The position numbers and the translations under genes are program-made. Shown here one piece after another: positions 18,252-26,314 of a stretch of 64,000 nt of DNA; position 1 is the stretch's first letter, and each line of letters begins with the position of its first letter. The notes below the pieces were generated by a model. That model did no database searches. It was given only the letters and a program-made list of their open reading frames with translations, and was not told the origin of the DNA. Source of the stretch: Candidatus Nitrotoga sp. SPKER (lineage in GTDB: Bacteria > Pseudomonadota > Gammaproteobacteria > Burkholderiales > Gallionellaceae); the NCBI GenBank assembly GCA_003402285.1, contig QFXG01000012.1, positions 1-64,000 of the forward strand, in the 5' to 3' direction.

Positions 18252-19226
18252 TCACTTAAGTCCAGGCTTGGCCGCCTGTATTTGATCTGCCTTGGCAACT
18301 AAAACCTGTGCCTGCCTGATGGATGCCGCGTCGATCAGGCGACCATTAAGCGAAACCGCTCCTTTTCCTTCGCGCGCGGCTTGTTCCATGTTTTCCAGAA
18401 TACTTCTGGCGCGGCTAACTTCTGTCTCGCTGGGTGTGAAGACTTCGTTGGCTAATGCAATTTGTGATGGATGGATGGCCCATTTCCCTTCCACTCCCAG
18501 TGCCGCTACCCCTTTCGCAACCGCCAAAAAACCTTCGGGATCGTTAAAGTCACCAAATGGGCCGTCAATGGGTCTCAGGCCATAAGCGCGGCAAGCAACC
18601 ACCAGTCTTGATATTGCGTAATGCCATTGATCGCCCCAATGACGTGTCCGTTTGCCCGCTTCATCAGCGTCGGTAAGGATGGCGTAATTAGGATTAGCGC
18701 CACCCATATTGGTCGTGCGGGCCTGAGTCGACGCTGCGTAATCGGCCACACCAAATACCATCGCCTCCATACGGCTCGGACATGCTTGAGCGATTTGTTC
18801 AATATTCGCCATGCCGAGTGCTGTCTCAATAAGCACGTGGATATTGACTGGCTTGAATTTCTTCGCCGCCTCGATTTGTTCCATCAGCGTTGCGACAAAA
18901 TAGACATCATCTGGCCTGTTCACTTTAGGGATCAGAATGGTATCGAGCTTATCTCCGGCGGCTTCCATTACATCTACGATATCGCGGTAGCACCAATGCG
19001 TATCAAGTCCGTTAATACGCACCGAAACAGAACATGCAGACCAGTCCATATCATTTAATGCCGCTATGACATTTTTGCGTGCCTGCTCTTTATCATCAGG
19101 CGCAACCGCGTCCTCCAAATCCAGAAAGACTAGATCAGCGCCTGCTGTGGGCGCTTTTTCAAGCATACGTAGATTACTGCCCGGCACGGCCAATTCGCTA
19201 CGATGAAGTCGAGTTTTAACTGCCAC
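18252..19226 (-). CDS. mclA: Malyl-CoA lyase (HpcH/CitE family)
   Basis: A 324-aa protein starting with GTG (AGGGG 8 bases upstream). LVFLDLEDAVAPDDK supplies the metal-binding acidic residues, VRINGLDTHWCYRDI the Arg that contacts the substrate, and KWAIHPSQIALANEVFTP the C-terminal signature of malyl-CoA and citramalyl-CoA lyases. It interconverts malyl-CoA with glyoxylate and acetyl-CoA. With MtkAB downstream and glycolate oxidase encoded divergently, it could condense glyoxylate with acetyl-CoA, or cleave malyl-CoA. Direction in the cell is inference. Confidence 0.88.
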   Translation of the reverse strand: MAVKTRLHRSELAVPGSNLRMLEKAPTAGADLVFLDLEDAVAPDDKEQARKNVIAALNDMDWSACSVSVRINGLDTHWCYRDIVDVMEAAGDKLDTILIPKVNRPDDVYFVATLMEQIEAAKKFKPVNIHVLIETALGMANIEQIAQACPSRMEAMVFGVADYAASTQARTTNMGGANPNYAILTDADEAGKRTRHWGDQWHYAISRLVVACRAYGLRPIDGPFGDFNDPEGFLAVAKGVAALGVEGKWAIHPSQIALANEVFTPSETEVSRARSILENMEQAAREGKGAVSLNGRLIDAASIRQAQVLVAKADQIQAAKPGLK

Positions 19227-19560
19227 TATATTTCCCCTTGGTATGTATGTTTAGTTATTGAGGTGATGCAACACCATGTAAGCGGTATGGTTTTTTTTGG
19301 ACGCAAACTATATCACGATGTTAGCTTATCTTCATATTTGACTATAATGTATGAAGGAAAAATATGTTCAGTAAGATGTTGGTAGCACTGGTATGATTGG
19401 TTCAGTGCCTTATTTCACAGGCAGCTACGAAAGTAGCTATTATGTTTGTAAAGTGATAAGTCCAGATTTTTTGCGGGCTATCAGTAACTTTTTGCTAGTT
19501 GCATTTCTTGTAAAACTCTGCTGAAATCCAAAGTTATTTCAATTTCCTATATTAATTTTC
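19227..19560. promoter_or_regulatory. Divergent intergenic region between mclA and glcD
   Basis: 334 bases that must hold promoters for both clusters. On the plus strand TATAAT lies at 19343-19348 without a good -35. It is followed by AAGGA and a 10-codon reading frame from 19364 (MFSKMLVALV, then stop). A hairpin GCACTG/CAGTGC overlaps the end of that frame. No operator of a known regulator is recognised, and glcD itself has no clear Shine-Dalgarno sequence. Confidence 0.4.
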
Positions 19561-21051
19561 ATGCTAGCTTCAGAAGATGGATTGCCATGCAATCGTGACG
19601 TGCATGAAGATCTGCTCCGTAAACTGCGAGCGTTGTTACCGTCAGAAGCCGTACTTACCGATAAAGAAGATCTACGTCCGTTCGAGTGCGACGGGCTATC
19701 GGTTTATCGTCGTTTGCCCTTGGTCGTAGTTTTGCCTGAAACGATTACGCAGGTGCAGGCCATCATGCGTTTATGTCATGCGTTGCAAGTGCCCGTTGTG
19801 GCGCGCGGTGCAGGTACTGGTTTGTCCGGCGGGGCGTTGCCTTTGTCGAATGGCGTGCTGCTTAGCCTGGCAAAATTCAAACGCATACTCCATATCGATC
19901 CAGAAAATGCGATGGCTACTTTGCAACCCGGTGTGCGCAATCTGGCAATTTCCGAGGCCGCCGCTGCGTATGGCTTGTACTACGCGCCTGATCCTTCCTC
20001 GCAGATTGCCTGCACCATTGGCGGTAATGTTGCGGAAAATTCCGGCGGGGTGCATTGCCTGAAATATGGCCTGACGGTACACAATATTCTGATGCTGAAA
20101 GTTGTAACGATGGAGGGAGAGTTGCTGACCATCGGTTCAGAAACACTGGATTCTCCGGGCTATGATCTGCTGGCATTGATGACTGGGTCGGAAGGCATGC
20201 TGGCGGTGATTGTTGAAGTGACGGTAAAGTTGCTGGCCAAGCCGGAGCGCACGCAAGTTTTGCTGGTCGCCTTTGATAATGTCTTTAAAGCTGGGGAGGC
20301 TGTCGGCGCGATCATCGCTGCCGGTATTATTCCGGCGGGCCTGGAAATGATGGACAGGTTGGCCATTCAGGCAGCGGAAGATTATGCCCATGCCGGTTAT
20401 CCTCGTGATGCAGAAGCGATTTTGCTGTGTGAACTGGATGGCCCTAATGCCGAAGTATCCGAGCACATCATGGAAGTGCGCGAAATATTGCAACAGAGTG
20501 GTGCGACCGAGGTGCGCACTGCTGCTAATGAAGCAGAACGACAGCTGTTCTGGAAGGGGCGTAAATCAGCCTTCCCCGCCGTGGGGCGTATTTCTCCGGA
20601 TTATTACTGCATGGATGGTACGATTCCACGGCGCCAATTGCCGCATGTATTGCGCCAGATTAGCTTATGGTCGGAAGAATATTGCTTGCCGGTGGCGAAC
20701 GTTTTTCATGCTGGAGATGGCAATTTGCATCCGCTGATTTTGTTTGATGCCAATAAGGAAGACGAATTGGCACGCACCGAAGAATTCGGTCAGCGCATCC
20801 TGCAATTATGCGTTGAAGTGGGCGGATCGATTACCGGCGAGCATGGCGTTGGAATGGAAAAAATTAATCAGATGTGTATCCAGTTTAAAGCGCCCGAACT
20901 TAATCAATTTCATGCGATTAAAGCCGCTTTCGATCCTGCTGGTTTGCTCAATCCCGGGAAAGCCGTGCCTACTTTGCAGCGCTGCGCAGAATTTGGCGCC
21001 ATGCACGTCCATCACGGACAACTGCCCCATGCAGAACTGGAACGGTTTTGA
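19561..21051 (+). CDS. glcD: Glycolate oxidase subunit GlcD (FAD)
   Basis: A 496-aa FAD-linked oxidase. PFECDGLSVYRRLPLVVVLPE is the GlcD-type N-terminal block. VVARGAGTGLSGGALP is the FAD-binding PCMH motif, and the C-terminal part has NVFHAGDGNLHPLILF and GSITGEHGVGMEKI with flavin- and substrate-binding histidines. It oxidises glycolate to glyoxylate, passing electrons through GlcE and GlcF to quinone. It ends with a TGATG overlap onto glcE. Confidence 0.96.
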   Translation: MLASEDGLPCNRDVHEDLLRKLRALLPSEAVLTDKEDLRPFECDGLSVYRRLPLVVVLPETITQVQAIMRLCHALQVPVVARGAGTGLSGGALPLSNGVLLSLAKFKRILHIDPENAMATLQPGVRNLAISEAAAAYGLYYAPDPSSQIACTIGGNVAENSGGVHCLKYGLTVHNILMLKVVTMEGELLTIGSETLDSPGYDLLALMTGSEGMLAVIVEVTVKLLAKPERTQVLLVAFDNVFKAGEAVGAIIAAGIIPAGLEMMDRLAIQAAEDYAHAGYPRDAEAILLCELDGPNAEVSEHIMEVREILQQSGATEVRTAANEAERQLFWKGRKSAFPAVGRISPDYYCMDGTIPRRQLPHVLRQISLWSEEYCLPVANVFHAGDGNLHPLILFDANKEDELARTEEFGQRILQLCVEVGGSITGEHGVGMEKINQMCIQFKAPELNQFHAIKAAFDPAGLLNPGKAVPTLQRCAEFGAMHVHHGQLPHAELERF

Positions 21052-22115
21052 TGTTGGAGCGCGATATCAGTGAGACACTGCAACAGCAGGTGCATAACGC
21101 TGTCGTTAACGGGGCACCGCTCAAAATTGAAGGCGGCAATAGCAAAACATTTTTAGGGCGGGAGACGCACGGCCAAGTTCTGGATGTTAGCGGTCATCGC
21201 GGCATCGTCGAACATGATCCGCGCGAGTTGGTTTTGACGGCACGCAGCGGCACGCCGCTCAAGGAAATTGAAGCTGCGTTGGCAGACGCCGGACAGATGC
21301 TGGCATTTGAGCCGCCACACTTTGGTGAAGCCCCCACCTTGGGTGGCACCATTGCTTGTGGTCTATCCGGACCGCGCCGCCCTTACTGTGGTTCCGCACG
21401 TGACTTTGTATTGGGCTGTAAGCTGATCAATGGTAAGGGCGAGATATTGCGCTTCGGTGGTCAGGTGATAAAAAATGTGGCGGGCTATGATGTTTCGCGT
21501 CTAATGGTTGGTGCCTATGGCACGCTAGGTGTGTTGCTGGAAATCAGCTTGAAAGTGCTGCCACGACCGGCTGCGAGTTACACTCTGGTACAGGAATGCA
21601 CTCCAGCTGAAGCCATCAGCAAAATGAGTCGCTTGTTGTCTCAACCCGTACCGGTGGATGCCGCCTGTTATCATGCAGGGCATTGCTATCTGCGCGTGTC
21701 CGGTAGTGAGCAAGCTGTCAAGCATGCCCATGCGCATTTGGGCGGCGAAATGATAGAAAAATCGGAGCCCTTCTGGCATGCCTTGCGCGAACATCATTTG
21801 CCATTTTTTGGTTCGGCCAACCTGTTGTATCGGGTGATAGTAAAACCTGCCACGCCTCCTTTAGAAATTTCTGGCGAATGGTTGCTTGATTGGGGTGGTG
21901 CGCAGCGGTGGCTAGTGAGTGACGAACCCTTGGCATTGATATGCGAACGCATCGCTACAGTAGGTGGGCATGTTACCCAGTTTCGGGGTGGCGAAAACAA
22001 GGGCGAAATATTCCAGCCACTTGCCGCGCCCATGCTCGTTATTCATCAACGCCTGAAATCCAGTTTTGACCCAAACGGAATTTTTAATCGAGGGCGTATT
22101 TACGCCAACTTGTAA
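21051..22115 (+). CDS. glcE: Glycolate oxidase subunit GlcE
   Basis: A 354-aa FAD-binding subunit, using the ATG that overlaps the glcD stop. Motifs: PLKIEGGNSKTFLG near the N-terminus, ELVLTARSGTPLKEIE, the FAD loop GEAPTLGGTIACGLSGPRRPY, and GGQVIKNVAGYDVSRLM. It lacks the large catalytic C-terminal domain of GlcD, as is normal for GlcE. Middle gene of the glcDEF operon. Confidence 0.95.
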   Translation: MLERDISETLQQQVHNAVVNGAPLKIEGGNSKTFLGRETHGQVLDVSGHRGIVEHDPRELVLTARSGTPLKEIEAALADAGQMLAFEPPHFGEAPTLGGTIACGLSGPRRPYCGSARDFVLGCKLINGKGEILRFGGQVIKNVAGYDVSRLMVGAYGTLGVLLEISLKVLPRPAASYTLVQECTPAEAISKMSRLLSQPVPVDAACYHAGHCYLRVSGSEQAVKHAHAHLGGEMIEKSEPFWHALREHHLPFFGSANLLYRVIVKPATPPLEISGEWLLDWGGAQRWLVSDEPLALICERIATVGGHVTQFRGGENKGEIFQPLAAPMLVIHQRLKSSFDPNGIFNRGRIYANL

Positions 22116-22120
22116 GCCAT

Positions 22121-23371
22121 ATGCAAACCGCCATTTCTCCTGAACTTCTTGTTAACCCCGACATCGCCGAAGCCAATAAGATTCTGCGTTCTTGCGTGCA
22201 CTGCGGATTTTGCAATGCAACTTGTCCCACCTATCAATTGCTCGGTAATGAACTGGATGGCCCGCGTGGGCGTATTTATCTGATCAAGGAAATGCTGGAA
22301 GGCAATCAATCCAGCGAGAAAACACAATTACATCTGGATCGTTGTTTGACCTGCCGCGCCTGCGAAACAACCTGTCCATCCGGCGTGCAGTATGGCCGTT
22401 TAGTTGACATCGGGCGGCAAGTCATTGAAGAACGCGCGCCGCGCTCGCTGTGGCAAAAAATTGTGCGCCGCAGTCTGTTGACAGTGCTGCCTTATCCCAA
22501 GCGTTTTGCCTTCGTACTCGGCATTAGCCGCGTAGTACGGCCATTATTACCCCTTTCTTTGCAACGTAAAATTCCGGCCCAACGATCGGCACAGTCCACG
22601 CGTCCGCCATTCATTCATCCACGCAGCATGTTGATATTGGAGGGCTGTGTGCAATCGCTGAGTGCGCCCAATACCAACACGGCTGCTGCACGTGTGCTGG
22701 ATAAGCTGGGCATTTCTTTAATCAGCGCCGCCAGAGCTGGCTGCTGTGGCGCGTTGAATCAGCACTTGGCTGATATTGATGGGGCACATGACATGATGCG
22801 CCGTAATATTGATGCTTGGTGGCCCTATATTGAGCAAGGCGCAGAAGCGATTGTGATGAGTTCCAGTGGTTGTGGCCTGATGGTAAAAGAATATGCCAAA
22901 ACGCTGAAACACGATCCGGATTATGCTGCGAAGGCGGCACGCATCAGCGAACTGACACGCGATTTGAGCGAGATTTTGAGTCGCGAAGATTTGAGTGCTT
23001 TGGCCGATGTCGGCAAAGGGGTACGCGTCGCTTATCAATCGTCTTGCACCTTGCAGCACGGGCAAAAACTGTCCGGTGTTGTTGAAACTATCCTGAAAAA
23101 CTGTGGTTACACGCTGATACCGGTTGCAGACAGTCATTTATGTTGTGGTGCCGCAGGTACTTATACCCTCATGCAACCCGTGCTGTCGCAGCAGCTGTTG
23201 GAAAATAAATTGAGTGCGCTACAACGGGACGCGGCTGATGTTATCGCCACTGCCAACATCGGCTGCCAGCTCCATTTGGAAAGTGCTGCCCGCTTGCCGG
23301 TAAAACATTGGATTGAGCTATTACAACCATTTTCCCAACAAGGGGACACTGTAAGCAGCGAAAAAAGTTAA
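22121..23371 (+). CDS. glcF: Glycolate oxidase iron-sulfur subunit GlcF
   Basis: A 416-aa electron-transfer subunit. Two 4Fe-4S sites (CVHCGFCNATCP and CLTCRACETTCP) are followed by two cysteine-rich CCG domains (AGCCGALNQH and HLCCGAAGTY). It begins five bases after the glcE stop and is followed 43 bases later by the serine-glyoxylate aminotransferase gene, so all four are likely one transcript. Confidence 0.95.
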   Translation: MQTAISPELLVNPDIAEANKILRSCVHCGFCNATCPTYQLLGNELDGPRGRIYLIKEMLEGNQSSEKTQLHLDRCLTCRACETTCPSGVQYGRLVDIGRQVIEERAPRSLWQKIVRRSLLTVLPYPKRFAFVLGISRVVRPLLPLSLQRKIPAQRSAQSTRPPFIHPRSMLILEGCVQSLSAPNTNTAAARVLDKLGISLISAARAGCCGALNQHLADIDGAHDMMRRNIDAWWPYIEQGAEAIVMSSSGCGLMVKEYAKTLKHDPDYAAKAARISELTRDLSEILSREDLSALADVGKGVRVAYQSSCTLQHGQKLSGVVETILKNCGYTLIPVADSHLCCGAAGTYTLMQPVLSQQLLENKLSALQRDAADVIATANIGCQLHLESAARLPVKHWIELLQPFSQQGDTVSSEKS

Positions 23372-23414
23372 AATGCCACAATTAAATGAATCGAAACTTG
23401 AAAGGAGAAAAAGC

Positions 23415-24596
23415 ATGGCAGTAAAATCGTTCCATCCCCCGCAACGCATTTTGATGGGCCCAGGTCCTTCGGATGTCAGCCCACGTGTACTGGAGGCCTT
23501 GTCGCGCCCCACCATTGGCCATCTTGATCCAGTGTTCGTAACCATGATGGACGAAATGAAAGAGTTGTTGAAATACGCTTTCCAGACTAACAATGAATTG
23601 ACGATGCCCGTTTCCGCTCCAGGCTCGGCCGGAATGGAAACCTGTTTCGTCAACCTGGTTGAGCCCGGTGACAAAGTCATCGTATGTCAGAACGGCGTGT
23701 TCGGCGGACGCATGAAGGAAAACGTTGAGCGCTGCGGCGGCACTGCAGTAATGGTGCAGGACGATTGGGGACGCGCAGTTGACCCACAAAAAGTGGAAGA
23801 TGCACTCAAAGCTAATCCAGATACCAAGATCGTTGCATTTGTGCACGCAGAAACTTCCACTGGCGCCCAGTCTGATGCCAAAATCTTGTCGGCGCTTGCG
23901 CACAAACATGGTTGCCTGGTTATCGTGGATGCAGTCACTTCACTTGCGGGTTCGCCACTCAAGGTCGATGAATGGGAAATAGACGCTATTTATTCCGGCA
24001 CGCAAAAATGTCTTTCTTGCACACCTGGACTTTCCCCGGTCAGTTTCAGTGCGCGCGCGTTGGAGAAAATCAAAAACCGCAAAAGCAAAGTGCAAAGCTG
24101 GTTCCTGGATTTGAATCTGGTTATGAGCTATTGGGGCGGTTCAACTAAACGCGCCTATCACCATACTGCGCCGATCAACGCGCTATATGGCCTGCATGAA
24201 GCATTGGTGATATTGCAGGAAGAAGGTTTGGAAAATTCGTGGGCTCGCCACACGAAAAACCACCTTGCCCTGCGCGCCGGCCTGGAAGCAATGGGGCTGA
24301 AGTTTGTAGTACCAGAATCTGAACGTCTGCCGCAATTGAATGCGCTCACTATTCCAGAGGGTGTGGATGATGCCGCCGTGCGTTCCACCCTGCTAAACGA
24401 TTATCAGCTGGAAATTGGTGCGGGCCTGGGTGTAATGGCAGGCAAGGTGTGGCGCATAGGTTTGATGGGGCATGCCAGCAATCAAAGCAATATTTTGATA
24501 TGCCTTGGTGCGCTGGATGACGTATTAGGCAGGATGAAGGCACCGGTTCAGCACGGTGTTGCGGTAGCTGCAGCGCAAAAAGTACTGGCGGGTTGA
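23415..24596 (+). CDS. sgaA: Serine-glyoxylate aminotransferase
   Basis: The start MAVKSFHPPQRILMGPGPSD has AGGAG 7 bases upstream; a longer frame back to 23373 has no such site. The 393-aa class V PLP aminotransferase has its PLP lysine at about Lys198 in YSGTQKCLSCTPGLSPV. The Gly-Pro-Gly-Pro N-terminus and APGSAGMET loop match alanine/serine-glyoxylate aminotransferases. It turns glyoxylate to glycine using serine or alanine. Lying after glcDEF, it would consume the glyoxylate they produce, as in photorespiratory salvage. Confidence 0.92.
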   Translation: MAVKSFHPPQRILMGPGPSDVSPRVLEALSRPTIGHLDPVFVTMMDEMKELLKYAFQTNNELTMPVSAPGSAGMETCFVNLVEPGDKVIVCQNGVFGGRMKENVERCGGTAVMVQDDWGRAVDPQKVEDALKANPDTKIVAFVHAETSTGAQSDAKILSALAHKHGCLVIVDAVTSLAGSPLKVDEWEIDAIYSGTQKCLSCTPGLSPVSFSARALEKIKNRKSKVQSWFLDLNLVMSYWGGSTKRAYHHTAPINALYGLHEALVILQEEGLENSWARHTKNHLALRAGLEAMGLKFVVPESERLPQLNALTIPEGVDDAAVRSTLLNDYQLEIGAGLGVMAGKVWRIGLMGHASNQSNILICLGALDDVLGRMKAPVQHGVAVAAAQKVLAG

Positions 24597-24973
24597 TTGT
24601 TTATACGAACCTTAATGGATATTGAGGCTAAGAAATAATAATGAAGATGTGAGCGAGCAATTGAGATATCACAGATATTTTTAATTAGTATTACAATAAT
24701 ATTTGTTTCCTGGAACCCCTTTTGTGTTAAAGCAACGGGGGTTTTTTCATATAGATTCAGGTGAGATAGGTTGTTAATAATGGATACGAACGGAATTATG
24801 CTATCCCTCTATTCCCATAGAACTAGTATACAAATGCAGCGGGTGATAGATATCCCAGTCGAACCTGTATGCAGTGTCGTTTGTAAAATAGCTCTATGTA
24901 AAATGAGTACGCATACTTATTAAAGACATGCTTGCTGTGTAATTTTTTAATAACACTGACCGGGAAGATTTAA
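24597..24973. other. Gene-free stretch after sgaA
   Basis: Holds the sgaA terminator near 24713-24747 and otherwise AT-rich sequence leading to the MAPEG-like gene. No further gene or clear promoter recognised. Confidence 0.5.
24713..24747 (+). terminator. Rho-independent terminator of glcDEF-sgaA
   Basis: AACCCC at the left pairs with GGGGTT after a 17-base loop, followed by a run of six T. It lies about 117 bases after the sgaA stop. Confidence 0.75.
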
Positions 24974-25363
24974 ATGACGATTGCCAAATGGTGTGTATTA
25001 ATTGCATGTTTTCTACCCTCTTTGACGGCATTGTTACCCAAAATTAGCTCGCTACGCCTGTCATTTACAGACGGTAAATACGACAATAACAATCCTCGCG
25101 AGTGGGAGTCCAAATTGATTGGCTGGCAAAAACGTGCAATTGCCGCACACTCTAACGGATATGAAGCCCTGCCATTATTTATTGCAGCGGTGATTTTTGC
25201 CCAAATGGCTCAAGGTGATCAGAGTCGCATCGACATGCTGGCGATGAGTTTTGTAGTGTTGCGCGTGGTTTATATAGCGGTGTACTTGATGAATTTCGGC
25301 AATTTACGCTCGCTGATCTGGGGTGCGGCTGTAGCGACCAATATTGGTTTATTTTTAATGTAA
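24974..25363 (+). CDS. MAPEG-family membrane protein
   Basis: A 129-aa protein with four hydrophobic segments. NNPREWESKLIGWQKRAIAAHSNGYEALPLF is the MAPEG signature region (Arg/Glu-containing loop, then a helix with Ala-His-x-Asn-x-x-Glu). The late segment VLRVVYIAVYLMNFGNLRSL is also typical. Bacterial MAPEG proteins are small inner-membrane proteins, some with glutathione-dependent activity; the role here is unknown. It lies alone between the terminator and the eCIS promoter region. Confidence 0.85.
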   Translation: MTIAKWCVLIACFLPSLTALLPKISSLRLSFTDGKYDNNNPREWESKLIGWQKRAIAAHSNGYEALPLFIAAVIFAQMAQGDQSRIDMLAMSFVVLRVVYIAVYLMNFGNLRSLIWGAAVATNIGLFLM

Positions 25364-25905
25364 CGATACAAACAGGATCGTTGACAGCGCCTGATTCTGG
25401 GTAGAACTGGACACATGGCGCCTTGCCACCTTTATTCCTGCTTCTTTTCGGTCTGCTGGATCAGTTGGAACAATGTTTGTGAAATCAATGGGCCACGCTG
25501 GAATTTGAAATATGTCATTTTGGTACTCGATACGATAGCTTATTCGACCTTCAGTTTGATACGAAAAGTCGCTTTGTTCTGATTCAGATGGTGACAAGCG
25601 CGGCTTCATTTCCTATGTGCGGTACCGCACAGAGTTTGCGATGAGACAGGTTTAAATTTTCATAGAGTTAAGGTTGGATGCGGTGCCAATGAGGGCTACT
25701 TAGTTTATTGAACGTGCTTAAATAAACCGCGCTACCTTGAAGAGACTAAGAGGTTTGGCTAGAATGAATAGAAGAGTTATACCAGTAGTTGAGTACTGGA
25801 GAATAAGTAATAATTTTCAAGCGATAATATATGGATGGGCAAATCAGCCCCAGACCAGAAGTTAGCCAGTTTTTATGAGCAATTCCAAACTTCAGGGAGG
25901 TTCAC
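25364..25905. other. Gene-poor region upstream of the eCIS operon
   Basis: 542 bases without a convincing gene. A minus-strand 84-codon frame (25355-25609) has its AGGAA directly against the ATG and no recognisable domain, so it is not called. The right half carries the likely eCIS promoter and a leader of about 135 bases. Confidence 0.5.
25737..25765 (+). promoter_or_regulatory. Putative sigma-70 promoter of the eCIS operon
   Basis: TTGAAG at 25737-25742, a 17-base spacer, then TAGAAT at 25760-25765. It is 140 bases before the first eCIS gene, whose start has GGAGG six bases upstream. No regulator site was recognised in the leader. Confidence 0.5.
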
Positions 25906-26271
25906 ATGGCAGAAAAAATTGATTGGAACTTTGTAGTGCAGGCGCTTAATGGCCCATCCGTTTCGGGTGCAGGCACGCTGGGGGTGGAAGCTTACGACAA
26001 GATCAATGTGACGATCGCTGCCGGTGCGACCCAGCAGGTCAATCTGGTGCCAAGCGGTAAAGTTTCTCTACTCATTATCAATCCGGCCGTGCCTGATGTT
26101 GACCTTAGCTATAAGGTCGGTGCCAATGTGGTCGTGCTGGACGGCCCGCATGTGTTGATCGGCACAGGCGCGGTAAGTCTGCTTGGCGGCGCGGCGAATC
26201 TTTCTTTCACTAATAATACTGCCGCCGATGCGACCATCGAGATATTACTAGGACGCGACGCTACGCCATAA
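25906..26271 (+). CDS. Small beta-rich protein, first gene of the eCIS operon
   Basis: A 121-aa protein with strong Shine-Dalgarno GGAGG. It alternates hydrophobic and glycine residues (VNLVPSGKVSLLIINP, VVLDGPHVLIGTGAVSLLGG), suggesting a beta-sandwich. No cysteine, signal peptide or catalytic motif is seen. It is separated from the sheath gene by 43 bases with its own ribosome site. Being first in the operon suggests an abundant structural part or accessory of the particle, but the family is not recognised. Confidence 0.75.
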   Translation: MAEKIDWNFVVQALNGPSVSGAGTLGVEAYDKINVTIAAGATQQVNLVPSGKVSLLIINPAVPDVDLSYKVGANVVVLDGPHVLIGTGAVSLLGGAANLSFTNNTAADATIEILLGRDATP

Positions 26272-26314
26272 ATCCGTATTACAACCATCATCATTAATTT
26301 AAAGGAGGAGCAAC

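Noticed and set aside
25355-25609. 84-codon minus-strand frame upstream of the eCIS
   Set aside because: AGGAA abuts the ATG with no spacing, it overlaps the end of the MAPEG-like gene, and it has no recognised domain. It could be a decayed gene, but support is too weak.
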